A stretch of 37,396 bases of DNA from Gnetum montanum (GCA_015680685.1 MNCI01012675.1:11450-48845); one strand, 5' to 3'. Numbered from the stretch's first letter, positions 1 through 9,754 are shown. A program made the numbers and translations. Notes: generated from the letters alone by a model not told the origin.

Positions 1-108
1 TTTGATTAACAAAAATACTCTACCCCCATAGTCTAGGGAGATTTTTATAGTGGATGTAGCATGGCAAGTCTAGCACCTAACCACCTCAAAATCTTGATGC
101 CTATTCTC

Positions 109-131
109 TTTTTTTTTTTTTTTTTTTTTTT
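109..131. repeat. poly-T tract (23 T)
   Basis: An uninterrupted run of T lies in AT-rich DNA. It could be the reverse-strand A-tail of a retroposed sequence, but no LINE or SINE body was recognised to its left or right. No gene is visible between 1 and 360. Confidence 0.9.
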
Positions 132-368
132 GCAATTTTTTTTTTCTTTTTCTGTATTGAGTTTATTTGGGTTTTTCAACTAGTCTTCTGCCATTCTCTT
201 GTTTTCATTAAATTTTTTATAAGGCCCTAATTCACCCATTCCCCTCTTAGAGTTTTCAGCCATGTCCAAAAAACAACAGTTAGAAAACTAAAAACATGAG
301 CTTTTAACTTTGCCTATGTGTGTGAAAGAAAATTGTTGACATTGTAGAATAATTTTGGATGATCTTTG

Positions 369-389
369 TAGAATCAAAAATTGGTTCTA
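369..389. repeat. hairpin repeat, copy 1
   Basis: An inverted repeat with arms TAGAATC / GGTTCTA around an A-rich centre. It is the leftmost of eight recognisable copies of a motif that recurs at 3639-4234 and 11589. If the insertion inferred at 441-3626 and Element 1 are removed, the copies fall roughly 75-85 or 150 bp apart. Confidence 0.6.
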
Positions 390-1358
390 AAGGGTACTTC
401 TATGAGCTAATGTGGTGAATCAATGTTATTTGATGTTAGTTGTAACACCAACATTAATTATCTATAAAATATTCTATAAATAACTAATAGAGATGTTATG
501 AAACCCCAAGTATTTGAATTTAACCTTAATTGACTAACTTAAAAGAAAGTAACAAAATAGATTTAAAAATTAATAATTAGGAGCATAAATACAATGAAGT
601 GATATAGTTCAGCAAAATTTTCTAATACCTAAATATATAATTAAATAAAATTTATTTAATGAAAAATAGATATATTGGCAACCACAAAAAGATATATGTC
701 AATAAATTACCCTAGGTACATCATAATCTAGTAAAAAAATATTATTCTCAATGGTACTTTTTTTGCTCTAATTAGATCTCTAAAAATAAAGATATTCATG
801 TTTAAAGTTTACAAAATTAATTTAAAAACTTAATGGATAATAATTAAATAAAATATTAATATTTAATAAATAGTACTAAAATTCCTTACAATATCATGGT
901 CCAAATGGCATAGAGAGCAAATTCATATCTATCATACTTAATTATTTATTCACAAAAATATGTACATGGCTCAAATATACAAAAAGTATACAAGGTTTTT
1001 ATTTTATAAAAAAAAATACAAATTATTTTTCAAGTTTAGAATGTCCATGTTGTACAAAATTGATCCACCTCTAGTTTCATGTTCCACTTTCAATGATTTT
1101 CTACCTACTCTAGGCTCTCTACATTGAAATGAAGGAGTCAAAACTCCTCAAATAAAAAAACGTTATTATATTTTCCTCTTCATAGAGCATAAATCTTCTA
1201 GACCAAAAGTCTCAACTTATGGGTTAGATAAATATTTCCAATTAAGTATTCAAAAATGTTCAAAGTCTAGAAATACCACAAAATATTCTAAAATGTTTCA
1301 AATTTCAAAAATGCCACAAAATTTTTCAAAAATCCAAAGGAAATCCAAAAATCAAAAT

Positions 1359-1562
1359 GAATGTATATTTTATCTAGGCATATCTGAAGGCTAGGTCTTG
1401 GTTATTCTCACTACCAAAGAAAATTTTCTACTATCATCATATTTTTCTTTAATTATTTTAATGTCCAAAAATATCACAACTTGTCCAAAAAAAACTCCAA
1501 AGAATGTATATTTTAACCAAGCATCTCCAAATGCTAGGTCTTGGTTACCCTTACTGCCAAAG
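1359..1562. repeat. two-copy direct repeat, period about 143 bp
   Basis: Copy 1 (1359-1420) and copy 2 (1502-1562) share GAATGTATATTTTA, then CTAGGTCTTGGTTA, then a CTnCCAAAG block in the same order. The unit between them is AT-rich. Short open frames across it on both strands are not credible genes. Confidence 0.65.
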
Positions 1563-2456
1563 GGACACCCTAGCAATCTTGAAATAGCCTTACTACTACC
1601 ATGAGATTATCCTTGTGATCCCGAACAAGTTACTCATGGTTGAGTCTAGTAATGATCTCGCTAGTAACATCCTCAACGGCTCAAGCACATGTATCATCAA
1701 AAGGATAGATCTTGACTATGCCTCACCATATAAAAATATACTCAACTACTTAGTTCTATGGTCTTGGCTAAATCCAAGGCCTCACATGAACCTACGAATC
1801 AAAATCCAAAGCAGGAAATCCATCTAACAATCCTCATGGGATGGGTCCCACTAAAGAACACTTCACTACTACATGCAAATGAGGGCATCTAAAATATTCA
1901 TGGCACCAACTACCAACTAGGCAAAGTTAATCCCAAAAATATTATTATTTTATTCCAAAAATCCAAAAGATTTTCAAAATAGCCAAAATTCATGATAGCA
2001 AAATTCATAAAATTATTACAAAATCATGTTCATATCAAAAGTTAATCCAAATTGATCATAAAATATTCTAGAAGTAGGTTGGGCAAAGTTTCCATAATTT
2101 TAGAAATCCAACAAAAGATAGAAAATGTTATGGATAGGATAAAAATTTTACTTTTCATAAAGATAGAACTAAGATGATAAAAATCTGACAAAATCTCAAC
2201 ATAATAGTTAAAATCCTAGAATAATATTAGAAGACCAAAAATTAGAGAAAATCAATAGAAAATCCAAAATAAAATAGATTAGTCATATGAAAAGAAAACA
2301 AAAAAAATATTTCTTACTTATGGTGGTAGAGCTCTGAGAATCTTCTTAGCATCTTTCTTTTCTACCTAATGCTCTCAATTTGTTTTTGCTTCTCTCAACC
2401 CATCACATCCAAAACCCTTCTATAAATTGCAATGAGATATATTTGAGGCTACAACC

Positions 2457-2464
2457 TATTTATA
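2457..2464 (-). promoter_or_regulatory. candidate minus-strand TATA box
   Basis: On the minus strand this reads TATAAATA followed by GG, a good match to a plant TATA element. A leader-like stretch free of long T runs follows downstream (toward 2320), ending in CATAAGTAAG, which resembles a 5' splice site. No coding exon was recognised, so this could be a chance match or an LTR promoter of the putative relic at 441-3626. Confidence 0.25.
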
Positions 2465-3044
2465 AGGGGAATAATGGAAGAAACAAGGTTGAAATTGGCT
2501 TCAAAATGAAGAATAAAGGGTGAAAATGTCTTTCAGAAAAAACATGACAAGACAATTTTATAAAACAATAGGGGAAAACCAAATGGTAGAAAACAAGTGG
2601 TAGAGAGGTGATGAAAGAAAACGTATTATGGAGAAGAAAGAAGAAAAATGATAAAATGCATAATTTTAAAAAGAAAAAAAAAAGAGGAGGTAGTGTAATG
2701 TGTTTTTCCCATTTTGACTTTTCCTTTCTTTTTAAAATTTGATTTTTGTCTTTTTTTTTAAATAATTCTTAAACTTTATATTTCCTTAGTTTATTTTCTA
2801 GTTTTTTCCTCTTAAGTAATACACTCAACATTTAATATTCATAACATGTATATCAGGACTCCAAATCAAATTCTATTTAAACCTACGAGATCCTTATTAA
2901 GTTTTCAACCAAATTGTCCAATTCATATGCTAAAACTTTACAATATTTTAAACAAACAAGAAATTGTGATATTTCAAAAATTGTAACTTTGATTCTAGTG
3001 AATAAAGGATCAAAACTAATGTTTTCAAACATCCTAGACATAAT

Positions 3045-3226
3045 GGTAAGGTTATATTTTAGGTAGAACATCATCCTAACATACTTCCTTAACAAATATA
3101 ACTTATACAATATTTAATTAAAATTAAAAATAAACTCCAAATCCTAGTTTTGTAACAAAAGGTAACAAGGGATATATTTTAGGTAGGGCTTCAGCTCATA
3201 ATTTCTCTATGAACAAAGTATTATAT
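3045..3226. repeat. two-copy diverged direct repeat, period about 116 bp
   Basis: Copy 1 at 3045-3110 and copy 2 at 3161-3226 share GGTAA, then TATATTTTAGGTAG, then a CTTC-like block and a related AACAAA segment. The stretch after it (3240-3340) repeats ATGTGCATAA-like words. Nothing coding is visible between 2900 and 3630. Confidence 0.5.
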
Positions 3227-3638
3227 AATCACATATACATAATAAAAATAAAAGATGCATCACTAGATGTGCATAATAAAGGGTGAATATACATAACCAA
3301 ATGTGCATAAAGAATAAAATATGTATAGCCAAATACTTATAAAAGTTTAATAACTAATAAAATGAAAATATTTGTGAGATAATTAGATTTCAATATTTAA
3401 TCATTAAATATTCAAAAAATCTATAAGTGAGCTTAAATAGTAGTGAAATAAAAGATACAAAACTTTAACAAAATACCCTATCAAGTAGATTACATTCACT
3501 TATATAGGAAACTAACAATAATAATAATATTAATAACAGTAATAACAATTAGCTAGTCTATTAAAATGCATATGATAGTATTAAAGAAATAATAATTAAA
3601 TTAATGAAAATTTCTAAGTTGTGACATTAATGTTCTTG

Positions 3639-4234
3639 TAGAACCAAAAGAATGATTCTAAAGCTAATATTAAGTTGGATTAAAAATATGAAAGCACACA
3701 TATTTGAAAATAAGCTAAGCTTGATCCCACCATGTCTTGTATGCATAGAGAAGATACTGATATGGTAGAGTTATTTTTACAAGCTTTCATGGAACCAAGA
3801 AATGGTTATAGTGTTGATTCTAAATAAGTGCTCATTTTAGAGTTGATATGATAGAGCTAATTGGAGCCCTTCATAGAACCAAAAAATGGTTCATGGTTCT
3901 ATTTGTTTCTCTCTTTGGCCTCACATGGTAAAACCACTTCACATTCCTTTATATAACCAAAAAATGGTTCTACTAGTTAGTTCGACAAGCTTAGCTAGAT
4001 TAAATTTCTTTATGTACACATGCTCTAAAATTTCTTATCTCAACTCCACTAAGTCCCATCCATACAAAAAAGAAGCTAACATGGTACAATCAATTTGATT
4101 AAGCTTTATAAAAAAAAATTGGTTCTAGAGCTCAAATTAGGAGTTAAGCTAAATTAAAAAATTTGAAAGAACATGATATAGAGTTTGGAGAACCATTTTG
4201 GATAAGCTATATAGGACCAAAAGTTGGTTCAAAA
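3639..4234. repeat. degenerate tandem repeat with internal hairpin (copies 2-7)
   Basis: Six copies of a palindromic core, arms AGAACC / GGTTCT around AAAAAnT, lie at about 3639-3660, 3790-3809, 3874-3893, 3952-3972, 4101-4132 and 4211-4234. The sequence leading into several cores is also shared: GATATGGTAGAG before the second and GATATGATAGAG before the third. AGCTTT or AGCTAT often precedes the core and an AGC-rich word follows it. Spacing is 75-85 bp or about double, 110 once, as expected for an old array with lost units. The family is not recognised. Confidence 0.6.
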
Positions 4235-4289
4235 GCAGAATGCCAAAGATAGAAGCTTTGGTAGAGAGAGAAGCCAATAAAAGCATATG

Positions 4290-4294
4290 CTATT
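4290..4294. repeat. target site duplication, left copy, of Element 1 (CTATT)
   Basis: CTATT directly precedes the TGATGA start of the 5' LTR and recurs exactly at 11583-11587 after the TCATCA end of the 3' LTR. This fixes the element boundaries. Confidence 0.93.
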
Positions 4295-4303
4295 TGATGA
4301 GAC

Positions 4304-4427
4304 GCGATATCGCATGCACCACGATATCACATATGTGATATCACAGCCGTCGCAATATCGCATCCCATGCCATATCGCATACGTGATATTGCGTCATCCC
4401 CTGTGATATCGCGTACGCAATATCGCG
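4304..4427. promoter_or_regulatory. U3 array of GCGATATCGC-like palindromes
   Basis: Eight imperfect copies of the decamer GCGATATCGC have ATAT cores starting at 4307, 4324, 4338, 4355, 4372, 4386, 4406 and 4420. Spacings are 17, 14, 17, 17, 14, 20 and 14 bp. The array ends just upstream of the TATA box, where enhancer-type sites are expected. It is strikingly rich in CpG for an AT-rich region. The 3' LTR has six copies and the solo LTR four. The binding factor is unknown. Confidence 0.8.
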
Positions 4428-4442
4428 GTCTACCGCAAAATC

Positions 4443-4450
4443 TATAAATA
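4443..4450 (+). promoter_or_regulatory. TATA box of the Element 1 5' LTR
   Basis: TATAAATAAGAGGC lies just downstream of the palindrome array. The same TATAAATA box is found at 10724-10731 (3' LTR), 14758-14765 (solo LTR), 17515-17522 and 29718-29725 (Element 2), and on the minus strand at 31976-31983 (Element 3). It marks the likely U3/R transition. Confidence 0.75.
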
Positions 4451-4636
4451 AGAGGCAACACTCCCCTCATTTCTCATCCTAGGGTAGAAGTAGGGAAACT
4501 CTGGTAGTTTGATCACTTCAGAGATAGAATATTTTCCATGTGCCAAGAATATTTTCCATGTGCCCGCAGTAGGAGTCCCCAAGTGAATGGATCTTTATTC
4601 GAGCAGCTTTGTACCTGAACGCAAGTTGTGTACGGC

Positions 4637-4642
4637 AATAAA
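4637..4642 (+). terminator. polyadenylation signal in the Element 1 5' LTR
   Basis: AATAAA within GGCAATAAAGA. The same phrase is retained in the other LTRs, for example at 10898-10903, 17691-17696 and 29895-29900, which supports a conserved role in 3'-end formation in R. Confidence 0.5.
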
Positions 4643-4733
4643 GACGAGATTTTTGGATAAACATTGCAGTGCATGGAATAGGTTTATTATTTGTTATTTC
4701 CTACTTGTTATTTATTACCTACATTAGCACAGC

Positions 4734-4908
4734 ATGAGTATGACTTGGTTACGAGGATTGAAGAATGTGTACGGCTAACCAAGGAATCAGCTACTCATCG
4801 CGATTAGTCTCTCTCACCCTCAACTCCTAGAATACGGGATGAGTACGACTTGATTACGAGCATCTATGGGTGTGTACGGCTAGTCATGGAATCAGCTGCT
4901 CATCACGT
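4734..4908. repeat. 105-bp-period tandem duplication inside the LTR
   Basis: Unit 1 starts ATGAGTATGACTTGGTTACG at 4734 and unit 2 starts ATGAGTACGACTTGATTACG at 4839. Both continue into TGTGTACGGCTA and a TCAGCTnCTCATC block. The 3' LTR repeats it at about 10995-11170. The solo LTR and Element 2 lack it, which partly explains the greater length of the Element 1 LTRs. Confidence 0.75.
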
Positions 4909-5326
4909 TTAGGCTAGTTAAGTGCCTCAGTATGACCACTTCGAGCACGTGCGTTACGTGTGGTGATACCAGTAATGATTAGTGTTTGGTAGCCACAGTT
5001 GCATAGTTCAGGGTGTGTACGGTAAGTGGGAATGGATGCTGACGCTAGTTAATTAAACTTAGGTCCTTAGTTAGAGTTAGTTAGCTCTCTCAACCCTTCA
5101 CCCTTTAGCATAGGAGAAAAACCATAAAAGACCATAAAAATCATATACCTCGGACTTACTTAACCATACACCGTGACAACAACAAGTAAGTCTGGGAAGA
5201 AAATGAATGATTAACCCCAAGTGTTCCATGGGGCGTTTAGGCATTTAGTCTACGAAGTTCAACCGGATCGCGTGTGCTACGCTCGTTTTGTATGGTTGAG
5301 TGTAGGGGTATCTCGCCACTCATCAT

Positions 5327-5344
5327 TGGCTTCGTTGCCGGGGA
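5327..5344 (+). other. primer-binding site, tRNA-Asp type
   Basis: One base after the LTR the sequence reads TGGCTTCGTTGCCGGGGA. This matches the complement of the 3' end of plant tRNA-Asp(GTC), TGGCGCCGTTGCCGGGGA, at 16 of 18 positions. tRNA-Asp priming is typical of Athila-lineage elements. Confidence 0.85.
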
Positions 5345-5467
5345 CTAAGTGTTTGTGCACTGAAAAGAACATAAGGGATATCACTCACATCGTTGTGAGC
5401 CTTAACGAACCTTCGGGTTAATCAAGATAAAAATTTATATAACGGTGAAATTAGCACATCAATCAAA

Positions 5468-8040
5468 ATGCCTTCTTCTCATAAGAGCAACTCACCACCT
5501 AAGGACCACACACGAGACAGTCGGCAACATAAAAAACATAACCAAAATCAGCCAAGTCCTAAACAATACAATATGACATATACTCATCCCGATGAGTATA
5601 TTCCTAACTTTACTTTTATTCTCCATCAAGATGAACAGCTGCGATGGAGAGATTTGCAAGGTAACTTTGTCTTACCCCCAGATTGATCAATCTCTCACAT
5701 GCTTTTTCCGTGCCTTGGCACAGATAGGCATGACCGAGCTATATGCTGAATACGTTGCAGAGGATTTTGATATGAGGGATTATTATCCCACAGATGCCCA
5801 ACGTATGAGAGAATTAAGGTAGGAGAGTCAACATACTTTTCCGGAGGGCAAATCCCCGCACGTCCTTAGCAAAATAGGAGATGAGGAACCCCTTATCATG
5901 GGTTCATTAGCAAATGATGTTCCCCCTCCTAATGATGATGAGGAGGTTGGGTATCAGAACCTATGATCAACGATACATAACATTGGTTCTGATACTCGTG
6001 AACAACAACTATTCACAGAGGGAACGACCACTCATGCTAAGGATGGACACTTAGATCGTCACCACAATCGGGGCCATAGCAACCGAAGAGAAGGTAAGAA
6101 ACATCGTCATGGTGATGGTTCCCCTTCTTCTTCCCCTTCTTCACATCACTCACCCTCTCCTTCCACATCTAGGTGTAGCCACCATGAACATAAAGATGAG
6201 GATAAAAGTAAGAAAGATGAAAGAGCTCGACGTGAAAGTTGAGAGAGAGGACAAGGGCAAGGACGTAGGGAGAGTAGGGAACAACGTAGGCATCACAAGC
6301 GTTATGAAAGAGAAAATCATGACGAGCCCCTACTCACAACCTAAAGTATGCTTGACATAATAGAGGTAGTTAGGATTCCCACAAGACACTTAAAAGATAG
6401 TCAGATCAAACAATTAGACATGAACAATATCCCACGGTTTGAAGGGGGATACAATGTTGATCCATAAAATCATTTACAGGCATTCCACAATGCTTGCACC
6501 TTGCAGAATATAGAAAATGAGTGGCAGAAGCTTAAGTTGTTCCCAAGGACACTCACTAAGGAAGTAGAGAGCCGGTACCGGTCCTTAGAACTAGAAACCA
6601 TCAGGAGGTGGAGTACAATGCTAGAACTATTCAACGAAAAGTATCAAACGTACTCCAGAGTGTCCAATTTGCGTAAGCAGATCCAAGGCTGGAAGCAAGG
6701 TACACACAAACCCTTGGATGCTACCATGGCCCACTACTACACATTATTACATCATTTCCTGGGCCATGGGTAAGCTTAGTGGGATCAACTTCACCACATA
6801 GTGGATGGGCTAAGGAATGAAACTAGAAGAACCCTTGGGACTTACACCCAAGGGAGACTCTCACAACTTAGAGCCCATGAAGTACGTAGCTTGTTGTAGC
6901 ATGTAGCAAAAGAAGAGGGTGATCTACACAAAAGGGAAAGTGCGGAAGAGTATAACTGTGATCCCTCCCTTCGAAAGAAGAGAGTGAAATTTTGCAATGA
7001 AAAGGATGAGTCACCAATCGAAGAGTTGGTAAATCAGAAAACTTTTCCAATCCAAAAATTAACAACCGAGGTATCAGCCAAAGTAGACCAAACGTGGGAT
7101 TCCTTAGACTCAAGAATTGAAACATATTTGAAAATTGTAGAAGAGTCTAAGGTAGAACAAAGTAGTGCCAAAGGTAAGAAAAAGTGGAGAGATTTAAGCC
7201 TTGCACATAACAAGGGTAAGGGAAAAATCACTAACTCTGATGTGGTTGTGGATTTGGATTCAAACAATGACGGTGGATGTGAGATCTACCATTATGATCA
7301 TCCTAAGGGATGTTGCCCCATCATCTCACATCTACAGAAGTCTAGGGTGTATGCACTTAATCCAAGACTCAACCAACGGCAAACACCCCATAGGTTACCT
7401 TATCCACAAGGTAACCCAAGGCAGTTCCACCAACCCTTAATGTATTATCCAAGTGGAACTCCACCACATCTCATTAGATAGCATCAGCAGTGGCAATACC
7501 CACAGTCATGGGGGATGCCACCGCCAACACAACAGTACCCTTACCAGTAGCCTGATCCTTATGGTTATTATGTGCAGCAGCCGATTTCTCTAAGTGACTC
7601 CATGGGTCACTCAACCCCCAACCATCACTACCAAGTTCGGGAGTACTTCAGAAGGACTCCTTTTCCTCTGGGATACATCTCACACTCATTCCATCCTCCT
7701 AATCCATCTGCACCTCTTTCACCACAAGTAGTTCCCATAACACCTCCTGCTACAACAATGCAAGGGGAACTTCCTCCTCAACCGCAACAACGTCATGCTG
7801 CGAGAGCTGTAAATATCCAACCTGCTGATGGTTCTGACAACTATAAAAAGAGAAAACCTTACTTCAGAACCAAAAGCCCAGACAAACTCTCGCAACAATA
7901 AGCAGATGGGGCCATGTACACTCCTCCACCATCTAACACTTCGGAGCACCCTTCCATCCAAAATCAAAGCGTAATGCATACATTTATGTTAATGCATACC
8001 GTAACCAACTGGATCAAGGTAGGCCACCTTCCCAGGAAAC
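5468..8040 (+). pseudogene. gag: gag of Element 1 (broken)
   Basis: Gag would build the cytoplasmic virus-like particle. The ATG at 5468 opens frame 2, and a frameshift near 5685 moves the reading to frame 0, which then runs to the protease. The N-terminal block YTHPDEYIPN is also found in Element 2. A charged Ser/Arg/His-rich linker follows (about 6000-6330), then a Retrotrans_gag-like core (about 6420-6900; motifs SRYRSLELETIRRW and MLELFNEKY), and a Pro/Gln/Tyr-rich C-terminus (7290-7900). In-frame stops include 5820-5822, 7479-7481 and others. No CCHC zinc knuckle was seen. The short separate open frames across here are fragments of this one gene. Confidence 0.8.
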
Positions 8041-8612
8041 TAACTAACCCTGGGAGTCCCTTAATCTATTTGTAGATCACCAAAAATGAACCACATAGGG
8101 CTCTTCTTGAATCAGGTTCCAGAGTCAACTTAATTTCACAAGAGATGTATCACGCCTGGAACCTACCCCAACTTAAAAAGAGCAACATTCAACTAGAGCT
8201 GGCAGACCAATCCATCACCATTCCCTTGGGATTGGTGGAGGACACCATTACCACTGTGTGTGGTTGGTCCTATCTAGTTGATTTTCTGGTGATTGAAGTT
8301 AACAACAACAAAGGGGACTTCCCAATTATAATTGGAAGGGCATGGCTAAGTACAGTAGATGCATGCCTTAGGATCCGTGATCTTTCCTTGGAAATTTTCA
8401 AGATAAACAATTGTGAAAAGATCAAGAAGAGGAAATTTCCATGCATCACATACAGTGATTCATCGGGTGATGACATGGAGGAAATGTCTCCATGTAATAG
8501 GTGTTCCCTTGAAACCTTAAAACAAAGAAGCCTGTATGTAGCCACCACACAAGAAGTGGTAGACACCCCGTGGTTGACAGCTAGAAGGAGTAGAAAAATA
8601 TGCATGGAATGA
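8041..8612 (+). pseudogene. retroviral-type aspartic protease of Element 1 (broken)
   Basis: The domain would process Gag-Pol. It continues in the same frame as the C-terminal gag, as in a fused gag-pro. Recognisable retropepsin features are ALLESGSRVNLIS (near 8097-8135), LELADQSITIPLG, and FPIIIGRAWLSTVDA (about 8319-8360). The active-site motif reads ESGS instead of DSGS (codon 8109-8111, GAA), so the catalytic Asp is changed. The frame stops at 8612. Element 2 then carries a linker into RT, whereas Element 1 soon reaches the pol-deletion junction. Confidence 0.75.
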
Positions 8613-8741
8613 ACTAAGGAAACCCATGCCAACAACGAAGGCATGGATACATTGGAATATGAGCATCACCAACTTCCACCCCTTAATCTAAGATCATCAT
8701 TTGGGAGAAGTTGGACACTTCTACGAAATTCAAACAAATGC

Positions 8742-8755
8742 TCATTATTTTGGAT
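8742..8755 (+). other. junction of the pol deletion in Element 1
   Basis: Left of this point Element 1 follows Element 2 up to about 21664 (shared TTTGGGnGAGTTG). Right of it Element 1 follows Element 2 from about 24490 (shared GAGATGGCC). About 2.8 kb holding RT, RNase H and integrase is missing. The exact breakpoint cannot be fixed without an alignment. Confidence 0.75.
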
Positions 8756-8819
8756 CTCTCCCTTACAACTCAATCATGGGGGAGATGGCCACCTATGCTA
8801 ATCATATGGGGCCCTCAGT

Positions 8820-9005
8820 TCTTTTAAGTTTTTTTTTACATGTTTTGTTTACAACATTTTTGTTTTACACATTTTTTTTACAACGTTTTTGTTTTACAAG
8901 TTTTTCTTTTACAACATTTTTTTTTACAAATTCCTTTAAATTTTCTAATTTTTGTTTTACAAATTTCTTTAACTTTTCTAGTTTTTGTTTTACAACATCG
9001 TTCTA
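8820..9005 (+). repeat. T-rich tandem repeat (TTTTTGTTTTACAAC units) after pol
   Basis: Seven or so variants of a roughly 20-30-bp unit, core TTTTGTTTTACAA, lie one after another. A diverged copy of the tract occupies the same place in Element 2 (24560-24720), and a reverse-strand one in Element 3 (about 30520-30690). Its retention in three elements makes it a family feature. Open frames through it (Phe-rich) are composition artefacts. An unresolved base (N) follows at 9020. Confidence 0.7.
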
Positions 9006-9382
9006 CTTTTTCAATTTTTNATCCACCAATTTCTATGGTCTCTCTCGGCTTGGAAATGTACAGTCCCTTCTTAATAAGAACTTAAACAAATCGGTGACTG
9101 GGCATTTCTCAAACTAAGGAAGGACTCAAGGTTGAAAAGGGTGTGACTTCAAGGGAACTTTATGCTTTTGTGTTGGTCATACTCTTGGGTGCTTGAATGT
9201 TTCTTCTTGAGTTTTCTTGTCATTCTGAGGTTACCCAATTATCGGAAGATAAGATAATAAAAATAAGAAATCTTTGCATGGTGTGGTTCTCACGCATAAA
9301 AACACAAAACACAAAAAAAAACCCAAGTGAGAATTCAAAGCACACCCCTTAGACGAATAAACGTGGGCTATAGGCACTGGTT

Positions 9383-9754
9383 ATGGAACCAAAAGTGTTA
9401 CCTCTAACTAAGGTGCTTCTCGCTTCCCATTCTCTCCTTTGTTTCGTCGGAATGGTAGTGGCTCTTGGAGTGTGCATTCTTATTATCCAAGTGGATGGTT
9501 TAACCAAATGCATTGATGCGAAGTCACTGGATGTGGTTGGTTTGAGGCCGAAGTTGGAATGCGAATTGCTAATTCACGTTAATCATACAACACACAAGGG
9601 ATTGTACACCACCTTGTTCTTGGGATTCCATTCCATTCTCTTCTCTCCATCCTTCTCTCCATTGTTCACCTCATTGCTGGTTGTATCATTAGTATATATA
9701 TTTTGGTTAATTCATTGTTTTCTTTTTGGTAAATTCTTGCTGTTAAGACTTTAA
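9383..9754 (+). CDS. uncharacterised 123-residue open frame with two hydrophobic segments
   Basis: The frame starts at ATG 9383 and encodes a hydrophobic stretch at about residues 18-36 (LLCFVGMVVALG) and a second near residues 92-120 (SLLVVSLVYIFWL), both long enough to span a membrane. It lies after pol, where some Athila-lineage elements carry env-like genes. The homologous DNA in Element 2 (25274-25620) is similar in sequence but does not keep the frame open, so it is probably noncoding or decayed. No family is recognised. Confidence 0.25.
   Translation: MEPKVLPLTKVLLASHSLLCFVGMVVALGVCILIIQVDGLTKCIDAKSLDVVGLRPKLECELLIHVNHTTHKGLYTTLFLGFHSILFSPSFSPLFTSLLVVSLVYIFWLIHCFLFGKFLLLRL

Larger units (their letters stand above)
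441..3626. mobile_element. possible very old LTR element (boundaries only)
   Basis: The interval starts TGTAACA and ends TGTGACA, which are near-perfect inverted LTR-type termini. It is flanked by TTAGT (436-440) and TTAAT (3627-3631), a possible 5-bp target duplication with one transition. Removing it brings two hairpin-repeat copies to about 80 bp apart, the spacing seen elsewhere. Against it: I could not see two matching LTRs inside, nor any gag or pol motif. The interior is AT-rich with only short open frames and two partial tandem duplications. It may equally be unrelated intergenic DNA. Confidence 0.25.
4295..5325 (+). repeat. 5' LTR of Element 1
   Basis: The LTR begins TGATGA and ends TCATCA, a perfect inverted terminal hexamer. 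In order it holds a U3 palindrome array (4304-4427), a TATAAATA box (4443-4450), a 20-bp tandem duplication containing ATTTTCCATG (4526-4564) absent from the 3' LTR, an AATAAA signal (4637-4642), and a 105-bp-period duplication (4734-4908). The block GACCACTTCGAGCA near 4930 is shared with the solo LTR, and in altered form with Element 2. Confidence 0.93.

Noticed and set aside
1391-1827. Open frames on both strands near 1.4-1.8 kb as a host gene
   Set aside because: Short, overlapping on opposite strands, with no recognisable domain, and partly inside a two-copy repeat.
3639-4234. Hairpin repeats as a cluster of MITE transposons
   Set aside because: The inverted arms are only 6-7 bp around a short A-rich centre. 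No TA or other target duplications and no longer terminal inverted repeats were seen. The near-regular spacing fits a tandem repeat better.
4304-4427. Regularly spaced palindromes resembling a CRISPR array
   Set aside because: The units are about 10 bp with 4-10-bp gaps, sit in the U3 of an LTR upstream of a TATA box, and the genome is a plant nuclear one.
5221-5421. Open frame spanning the LTR end and primer-binding site
   Set aside because: It crosses the LTR/PBS boundary and precedes gag, so it is leader sequence.
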